DNA of 7,880 nucleotides. It comes from Clostridiales bacterium (GTDB lineage Bacteria > Bacillota > Clostridia > Christensenellales > CAG-138). Both the position numbers and the translations under genes were made by a program. The stretch lies in assembly GCA_009783775.1 (NCBI GenBank), contig WRCT01000080.1, forward strand, positions 1-7,880, given 5' to 3'. The notes below the pieces were generated by a model. The model had not been told where the DNA came from. It saw nothing but the letters and a program-made list of their open reading frames with translations, and ran no database searches. Positions 1 through 6,300 of the stretch are shown one piece after another (the first letter of the stretch is position 1; every line of letters begins with the position of its first letter).

Positions 1-436
1 TCCGGAATTTCGGCCTTGGCTGCCGCGATCACGTTGCAGCAGCTCCACTTTGTACCTTTGGAGTAGGCGTTGGTCGTACAGGTGCCTGCCACCGCGGGAT
101 TATCCGGATCGTCGATCACAGCGCCCGTATGATTGGAGGGGACTTTGGAATCCGGAATCTCGGCCTTGGCTTGCACGACCACGTTGCAGCAGCTCCATTT
201 AGTGCCCTTGGCGTAGGCGTTGGTCGTACAGGTGCCGCCCACCGCGGGATTTTCCGGATCGTCGATCACCGCGCCTGTGTGGTTGGAGGGCACTTTGGAA
301 TCCGGAATTTCGGCCTTGGCTACCGCGACCGCGCCGCAGCAGCTCCACTTTGTACCCTTCGAGTAAGCGTTGGTCGTACAGGTGCCGCCCACCGCGGGAT
401 TTTCCGGATCGTCGATTTCTTCGCCGATGTGACCGC
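1..436 (-). repeat. Tandem 150-bp (50-aa) cysteine-containing repeats, about 2.9 units, array open at left edge
   Basis: On the plus strand the same sequence restarts at 1, 151 and 301, beginning tccggaat(t/c)t cggccttgg. Units 1-150 and 151-300 differ at about 18 positions by hand count. The third unit diverges near 436. In the protein each unit reads, in order, P-S-N-H-T-G, I-D-D-P-(E/D)-N-P-A-V, T-C-T-T-N-A-Y, K-G-T-K-W-S-C-C, a short variable stretch, then A-K-A-E-I-P-D-S-K-V. The unit length is a multiple of three, so gain or loss of units keeps the frame. The array reaches base 1, so the true copy number is unknown. Confidence 0.95.
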
Positions 437-3188
437 CGGCGCAGGGGTTATCGGTTTCCAGTTTCAGAATGGTCAGGTTAAGCCTTACCGTGGTGCCGGT
501 GTAGAAGGCAAAATAATCATTTCCTGCTGAGTTGTTGAGCGCAAGATAGCGTGTTGCATCCGCTGCAGACTGGATACGCCAGGTTCCTGTTGTGGCGCCG
601 TCAACGATTTTCAGTTCATAGGCGCTGCCTCCATAGCTTGCGACATTACCGGCTGTCCAGGTTATATACTTGCCTGCTTGAGAACCGCCCACTGCCTTGA
701 TCGCCAGATTATCTCCGGCTTCCTCCACCTCGAACACATAGGCATACTTCGGATTGGTGATGCTGGTGGGCGCGGTTGCCGGGCCATCCTGTACGGCGAG
801 GATACGCGAATCGCTGGGCTCGCCCGCCAGGTACCAGTAGTTTCCGCTGGCGCGGTTGACCAAAACAATGATCTTATCCCCCGCCTCAACGTCAGACGCG
901 TCCGTGATTACCACGAATGTTCCCTGATAACCCGGGGCAATGGGATCGCCCTCACCGATCTTGGCATTACAGCCGGAGCAGTGGATATCGCCCTCGTAGC
1001 CCGGGGTGATGCCCACAGCGGGGAATCCGCCAACATAATAGGTGCCTTCGCCCGCATGGTTGATCGGCGCTACGGTCGATAATGCCAGCGCCTCTCTGGT
1101 TTGCTCTGCGCTACAAACGGAGCAGACGCGGTTATCAACGCCAAGTGTGCTACAGGTGGACGGCACTTTCGCGCCCCAGTCGCCCCAAGTGTGGGTCACG
1201 CATTCTTCCTGAACGAGCTTGTAGAAGAGAATGGTGGGCTGTGTGCCGTTGATGCCCGTGGGCGCATTGCTATCAGCGTACATGCGGAAACCATAGCCGG
1301 CGCCCCAATTCAGCTTGAGTACGTTTGCGGGGGTACCGCGTGAAGATATTCTAAACGAGTTCGGATTAGAACTTGTGAACGTCGACACAAAGATATCGAA
1401 CGTGGCTGTGGCGGGCTTTGTTGCGTTGGTCAGGCCTTTGGCACTAATATTTGCCGCGGGGTTGGAAGTGCCGGTTGCAATCGTTAACCATACATCGTTT
1501 GCCGCGTTGTACATGCTGAAGCCATTGGTCGAGTCACCGGTCAACTCCCAAATAATCTCGGCGTCTCCTGTGGTCACTGTATTGGCCGACGGTTTTACCG
1601 TCCTGCTGGTCAACCAGTTTGCGTTTGGCGTACCGTACGCTGCTGTAATGGCGCCAACGCCAACCGTTACGTCGTTGTTGTACGCCGCCACGACATAGGT
1701 GCCCGGAATCAGATTGGTGGTCAGCGCGAAGTCCTGCTCGGTCTTTGGCGCGCAGCAGGCGCAGCCGCAGGTATCGCCGCAGTCATGGCCCGGCGCGCAG
1801 GCGCAGATGGCGGGGTTGAGGCTGCCCTTGATGGGAGGTGTGATCTCCTCCCCGCAGAGGGAGCACATGGTGCCCGCCGACCAGGCCTCATTTAAGCAAT
1901 CGCCAACCACGGCCGGTTTGGCCGGATTGGGCACTTCGTCGCCGTCGTGGCCGTCCGAGCAGGGAAGCGCGGACACAGAGAGCGGCGCGCCGTTGCCTTC
2001 GCCGTCGGGGAACACGACATCGCCCCAACGGTAGATCTTGAACTCATTCAAAAAGTCGCCGGCCGTATAGGGGAAGGTGCCCGACCAAAGTCTGAGCCAT
2101 TGCCCATCTTCATCGGCCGGAACCAACTTCGAATCCAGGGCGCCGGAGGTAAGGGCGGCAAAACCGTCGTTATAGCTTGGCGTCGCCGGAGGCGCCTCTG
2201 TATTCCAGCCGATTTGATTGCTGCTGATGCTGTAAGGAGAATCATGATAGCCCAGAACACTGAACGTGACGGTGCCGTTACCGTTGTCTTTCGCATAGAC
2301 GGTAGCATAGGCGGTATTGTTGCCTGCCCTGCCCCACGAGAAGATGTAGGCGACCGGGAACTCGGGCGTGAGCACGAGTTTTCTGCCGAACGCCGTCAAG
2401 TCACCCGTACCGTTGAAGGTGCCGGTGAGTTCCACTTCCTGCACATCGGCGCCGGTAAACGCGGCGCTTTTCCAGCCGTTTACCTGTTCGCCGAGCGTCG
2501 CGTCCACACCGTCTCCGACGATCTTGGATACGGATCCGCCATCCATGCCATAGACATGCACGGTGTAGGGGTTATCCCCGCTACTGCCGCCTGCGAGGGT
2601 GAACTTGTATAGTTTGGGAGAAATATACGACGCTGAGGGAGCATACCCGGAGCAGCGAGGGTTGTCACCATTGTAGTTCCACGTCAAACGACGCGTGCCG
2701 GAGCCGTCGGTGCCTGCGTTGGGCGAACCGTTGTTCCATTCAAAGAACCACTGATAGTTGGCTACTGTTTGTTTCGTGTTCGAAGCCAACATCGAAGTGG
2801 TGCCCTGCATACCCAGGTAGTATCCATCAGCACGCTGCAGGTGATAGCGGCCGGTTGTGTCGCTCTTGGTGACGGTGATCTCCGCCGCGGCTACTCCGGA
2901 AGACCACGGAATGCTTCCCGCGCTTGGAAATACTTCCATAACAGCCGAAAAGTTGGCGCCGGTTGTACTGTTGAAGTGGGCCGCCCAGTCTTTGTTGATG
3001 CGGGTAGTTCCGCCATTGGCAGCTGTCGTCGGGTGGTATACCCACAGGTATGTTCCCGACCAATCCGAAGGCTCGCTTGTGACCAGTTCGTAGGTGTCGC
3101 CAGCGGCTGCGCTGGTAACGCCGATGGACACAGGAACCAAGGCCAGAATCATTGCCAGGGCAACGATGATGGATAAGATTTTCTTCAT
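1..3188 (-). CDS. Large secreted/surface protein with recurrent beta-rich domains and C-terminal cysteine repeats (3' end missing)
   Basis: Open from the ATG at 3188 to base 1 without a stop: 1062 full codons, with the C-terminus outside the window. I do not recognise a named family for the whole protein. The start is set by GGAGGA nine to ten bases upstream and by a clear signal peptide (MKKILSIIVALAMILALVPV, then an A27-A-A29 cleavage site). Order after that: residues 32-198, a domain starting YELVT and ending KLYKF; 205-330, a Gly/Thr-rich region of unknown fold; 410-479, a Cys-rich patch with CxxC at 442-445 and seven Cys within 462-479; 484-662, a second domain ending FYKL; 666-740, an HTWGDW...CSVC motif and CSGC at 737-740, like the degenerate zinc-ribbon repeats of clostridial surface proteins; 756-911, a third domain (TFVVITD...AGDK, ending LTILKL); from about 918, tandem 50-aa repeats. 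No catalytic motif is visible. It is probably a cell-surface structural or binding protein. Any wall anchor or S-layer homology module would lie beyond the edge. Confidence 0.9.
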   Translation of the reverse strand, partial: MKKILSIIVALAMILALVPVSIGVTSAAAGDTYELVTSEPSDWSGTYLWVYHPTTAANGGTTRINKDWAAHFNSTTGANFSAVMEVFPSAGSIPWSSGVAAAEITVTKSDTTGRYHLQRADGYYLGMQGTTSMLASNTKQTVANYQWFFEWNNGSPNAGTDGSGTRRLTWNYNGDNPRCSGYAPSASYISPKLYKFTLAGGSSGDNPYTVHVYGMDGGSVSKIVGDGVDATLGEQVNGWKSAAFTGADVQEVELTGTFNGTGDLTAFGRKLVLTPEFPVAYIFSWGRAGNNTAYATVYAKDNGNGTVTFSVLGYHDSPYSISSNQIGWNTEAPPATPSYNDGFAALTSGALDSKLVPADEDGQWLRLWSGTFPYTAGDFLNEFKIYRWGDVVFPDGEGNGAPLSVSALPCSDGHDGDEVPNPAKPAVVGDCLNEAWSAGTMCSLCGEEITPPIKGSLNPAICACAPGHDCGDTCGCACCAPKTEQDFALTTNLIPGTYVVAAYNNDVTVGVGAITAAYGTPNANWLTSRTVKPSANTVTTGDAEIIWELTGDSTNGFSMYNAANDVWLTIATGTSNPAANISAKGLTNATKPATATFDIFVSTFTSSNPNSFRISSRGTPANVLKLNWGAGYGFRMYADSNAPTGINGTQPTILFYKLVQEECVTHTWGDWGAKVPSTCSTLGVDNRVCSVCSAEQTREALALSTVAPINHAGEGTYYVGGFPAVGITPGYEGDIHCSGCNAKIGEGDPIAPGYQGTFVVITDASDVEAGDKIIVLVNRASGNYWYLAGEPSDSRILAVQDGPATAPTSITNPKYAYVFEVEEAGDNLAIKAVGGSQAGKYITWTAGNVASYGGSAYELKIVDGATTGTWRIQSAADATRYLALNNSAGNDYFAFYTGTTVRLNLTILKLETDNPCAGGHIGEEIDDPENPAVGGTCTTNAYSKGTKWSCCGAVAVAKAEIPDSKVPSNHTGAVIDDPENPAVGGTCTTNAYAKGTKWSCCNVVVQAKAEIPDSKVPSNHTGAVIDDPDNPAVAGTCTTNAYSKGTKWSCCNVIAAAKAEIP
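1750..1961 (-). other. Cysteine-rich segment of the minus-strand protein
   Basis: It encodes about residues 410-479. It starts with C-S-D-G-H-D-G-D-E, passes through P-A-V-V-G-D-C and M-C-S-L-C-G, and ends with seven cysteines within residues 462-479 (C-A-C, then H-D-C, T-C-G-C-A-C-C). The first part aligns with the 50-aa C-terminal repeat unit. The cysteine cluster looks like a metal-binding or disulfide-bonded knot; I know no exact family for it. Confidence 0.75.
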
Positions 3189-3198
3189 GTGTGTTCAT

Positions 3199-3204
3199 TC
3201 CTCC
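3199..3204 (-). promoter_or_regulatory. Ribosome binding site of the minus-strand gene
   Basis: The plus strand reads tcctcc, which is GGAGGA on the minus strand, ten bases before the ATG at 3188. It decides the start. A closer out-of-frame ATG (3198) abuts this site and would lead only into a 123-codon frame that overlaps the signal-peptide reading. Confidence 0.88.
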
Positions 3205-3231
3205 AAAAAAATAGTTTCCGATAACTAGTTT

Positions 3232-3260
3232 ATTGTAACACAGCGCCCCCTTCTTTGCAA
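3232..3260 (-). promoter_or_regulatory. Sigma-A-type promoter of the minus-strand gene
   Basis: Read on the minus strand: -35 TTGCAA (3260-3255), a 17-bp spacer, and -10 TACAAT (3237-3232). Each box is one or two bases from consensus. Transcription would start near 3225 and leave a 5' leader of about 37 bases containing an A/T-rich run and GGAGGA. Position, spacing and direction all fit the gene starting at 3188. Confidence 0.7.
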
Positions 3261-3270
3261 ACTGTTGTTT

Positions 3271-3304
3271 TTTACATATAGTTTACGCGGCTTTTACTCT
3301 TTAC
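3271..3304 (+). promoter_or_regulatory. Phased TTTAC direct repeats between the divergent promoters
   Basis: TTTAC occurs at 3271, 3282, 3293 and 3300. The first three are exactly 11 bp apart, about one helical turn, and the fourth overlaps the presumed -35 box of the plus-strand promoter. They lie upstream of both promoters. This looks like a possible multi-site operator, but short A/T-rich words can recur by chance. Confidence 0.35.
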
Positions 3305-3327
3305 ATTTTTGGAAACTCTGCTATCAT
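3300..3327 (+). promoter_or_regulatory. Putative extended -10 promoter of the plus-strand gene
   Basis: TTTACA (3300-3305) is followed by a 16-bp spacer and TATCAT (3322-3327), with TGC directly before the -10 box, which matches an extended -10 (TGn). Transcription would begin near 3334, about 30 bases before the start codon. The -35 box is weak, which leaves room for an activator. Confidence 0.55.
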
Positions 3328-3353
3328 ATTGGATGTAACATAGGGGAAAGATT

Positions 3354-3358
3354 GGAGA
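3354..3358 (+). promoter_or_regulatory. Ribosome binding site of the plus-strand gene
   Basis: GGAGA lies six bases before the ATG at 3365. A second purine run, AGGGGAAAG at 3342-3350, sits nine or so bases before the in-frame ATG at 3359. Both starts give the same signal peptide, with only two extra residues for the earlier one. I prefer 3365. Confidence 0.75.
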
Positions 3359-3364
3359 ATGATT

Positions 3365-6300
3365 ATGAAACGAATGAAAAAGCAAGCCCTAGCCTTGGTA
3401 ATGGCAGTCCTTATGATTGCTGTAATCGCCGTTCCTCTTTTTGTTCTTTCGCCCGTCACGCTGGCGGCGGAAGCGCGCTCAGAGATCGTAGGCTGGGAAT
3501 ATCCCGCCGGCGCGGACGGCACCGAGCTTCCCGCGAACCGGGGGGATGCCGCCTGGTCCGGCACCGTGAGAGTGATCGGGAACACTTTTAGAGGGTCTTC
3601 CATCGGCATCATGACCCCGGGGTGGAACAACGCGAGCCAGTATATAGAATTCAAATTTTCCACCAAAGGCTTTTCGAGCATACTGCATTCGGCGATTACG
3701 CGTTCCAGCAGTTCGGGACCGAGAGATTTTATGGTGCAATACAGTCTCGACGGCACAAACTTCACCGATTGCAGCATCTTTGCAGTGCAGGGCACCTCAC
3801 CGAATCCAAGCCCCGTCAATCTGCCATTGCCGGCAGCGTGCGATGACCAAGAGTGGGTTTGGGTGCGTTGGGTATTGGCAAGTAACATAAGAGTAAGCGG
3901 CAGCGGGACTGTCGCGTCCGGCGGCTCGTTCAACTACGACGAAATAACCTTCACCGGCATGGGCAAGGATGCGGACCTGATACCGCAACTGGTGGGCGGA
4001 TCGGAAATCGCACTGGGCGAGACGGTTTATCTGAGCGTCGAACGGGCGGGCGCGCAAATTTTCTACCGCCCCTTCACAGAGGGCACGACAGCCGCTTATA
4101 TTCCTTATAATCCCGCGACAGGCATCACGCTTGCCAGCCTTCCCGCCAGCATTCAGACTTACGCCATCGATGGCGGCAGCGGCACTGAGGGGCGTGACCG
4201 CGTCTACAAGCTGACGCAGCTCAAGGTAAAGACCGTAATCGCCAGCCGTTTCTCCGGCTCGCTCGAAGCAAACGCACAGGTCGCGCTTTCTTGCGAAACG
4301 CCGAGTGCGACTATTTTCTATACCGTGACCACCCGGTTTGGGACGACTGAGGCGGTCACCCAGGCTGAAAAAACTTACACCGGTCCCTTCTCTTTCACGG
4401 AGGGTCAGTTCCCCGTGCGCATCGTGGCCTACGCGACCCGTGATGGCTGCCTGCCAAGTGAACTCCAGACCATGAACTACACGCTCCGGGTTTCGGGCGG
4501 CGAGCAGTTTTACAAGGGCGTTTTGCACGCCCACACCAACCTCTCCGACGGCTCCGGAACCATTGAGCAAGCCTATGAATACGCCAAGAACACGGCGCGC
4601 AATACAGACTACCTCATCGTCACGGATCATAGCAACAGTTTGGACAGCGCGAGCAATCTCGGCACGATGGACGGTTCTAAAACGGGCCTTCTCTACGCCG
4701 ACGGTCTGACAAAGTGGGAATACGCCAAACGTGCCGCCGCGCAGGCGACGACCGCGGATTTCGTGGCAGGGTACGGTTATGAAATGACCTGGAGCAGTGG
4801 ATACGGCCACGCGAACACCTTCAACACCGAGGGGTTTGTCTCCCGCAACAACGGCACGTACACCCTCGCCGGCGGTGTGGGCCTGATCAACTATTACAAG
4901 CTGTTGGCGGAGTATCCCGACTCCATATCCATGTACAACCACCCTGGCGGTTTCTTCGGCGACTTCAACGACTTCGCCTACTGGGCGCCGGAGTACGGCT
5001 CCGTGATGCACCTCATAGAAGTGGGAAACGGCCATGGCCCGGTGGGCGGCGGCTCATACTTCCGCAGCTATGAAGCATATTTCCGCGCGCTGGACAGAGG
5101 CTGGCGCATCGGACCCGCCAACAACCAGGACAACCACCAGGGCAGGTGGGGCGATTCCAACACCTGCCGTACGCTGATCTATACAAACGACTTCTCAGAG
5201 CAGGGACTCTACGCCGCCATGCGTGATCTGCGCGTTGTCGCGACAGAGGATGACAACGCCACCCTCCTCATGAAGGTGAACGGCGAGTTGTTCGGCACCA
5301 CCCTCGCGACCAAACCGGCAACCTTGAACTTCGAGGTGACCATCACCAACTCTGACCTGTCAAAGAAGGACGGCAGGCTGTCCATCGTCACCGACAACGG
5401 TTTAGTGGTCTATCAGAAGAGTTATGTGCTGGTAGACGGCAAGATCACCCTGGAGTTTGAACTGCCGCCGGACCGCACCTACTACGTTGCCCGCGTTGAC
5501 CAAAGCGATGGCAGGATCGTCATATCCTCTCCCGTGTGGGTCGGCGCTGTCGGCCGGGTCGGCGTGGCAAGCATCACCGGTGAGGACGGCGGTACCACAT
5601 TGGTGCACGGCGAGCCAACGGCGGTGCAGGTCAAGATTGAAAACATGGAAGCCGAAAGCTACACTGCGGACAGTGTTCGACTGTACTACCTGGATACGGA
5701 CGGCACAACAGAAGTGACGCTTGGCACCGTTGCGGGCGGCGTTGTATCCGCAGGCGGGTCCCTCACCGTGTCCGTGCCTGTGACCCCCACCAAATCGGGC
5801 CGCTATGCCATCTTCGCGGAGGTGGAGGGCAGTTTGGGTGACGAACCCAAGTCCATCAACGGAAAGCAGGAGTTCACCGTCATACGGGAGACAGACATCC
5901 TCCGCGTGGCGATCGACGGCGGCCATGACAATATGTATGTCTCAGGCAGCTTCCCCAATTCGCTCACCGGTCTACAAACGATCGTTGGGAACTACAGCGG
6001 CAAATGCAGCATTCTCAGCTATCCCATTACCGACACCTCTCTGCAAGGCGTGGATCTTTTGGTTCTGACTGTCCCCTACGCGGACGCCGGCGTCTCGGTG
6101 CGTGCCTATGATGCCGCAGAGATCGCGGCGATCAAGGCCTTCACGGACGCGGGCGGCAGCCTGCTGGTCGCGGGCAAGACCAATACAAACGCCGCCTTAA
6201 ACGACATTTTGACGGCGGTCGGTACGGACACGCGCCTACGCAATGACAGCCTGACCGATACGGTGGACCGCGGCAGCGCCGACCACCAGCTGCTCTTTAG

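Noticed and set aside
1..450. Possible CRISPR array from regularly spaced repeats
   Set aside because: The units are 150 bp, directly adjacent, with no unique spacers, and they encode protein in one unbroken frame.
129..530. A 133-codon plus-strand frame with an internal repeat
   Set aside because: Its periodicity is simply the 150-bp array read on the wrong strand. The minus frame has the conserved Cys/His pattern and continues without a stop to a proper start.
1947..2612. A 221-codon plus-strand frame
   Set aside because: It is antisense to the minus-strand gene, shows no domain or Shine-Dalgarno support, and has shadow-frame composition.
2827..3198. A 123-codon minus-strand frame with an ATG at 3198
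   Set aside because: Its start directly abuts GGAGGA, too close for initiation, and it overlaps the signal-peptide frame that continues for over 1000 codons.
3205..3300. Possible terminator or riboswitch in the intergenic region
   Set aside because: I found no GC-rich hairpin followed by a T run in either direction, only the small ACTAGT and TTGCAA palindromes. The 5' leaders are about 30-40 bases, too short for a riboswitch.
3797..5035. A 412-codon open frame on the minus strand inside the PHP gene
   Set aside because: It lies fully antisense to a frame that carries signal peptide, domain motifs and catalytic residues. Its translation is Val/Gly/Arg-rich with no recognisable motif, as expected for the opposite strand of a GC-rich gene.
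5402..5926. A 174-codon minus-strand frame, plus similar ones at 6599-7105 and 7442-7759
   Set aside because: All are antisense to the plus-strand gene, and I saw no recognisable motif or supporting ribosome binding site for them.
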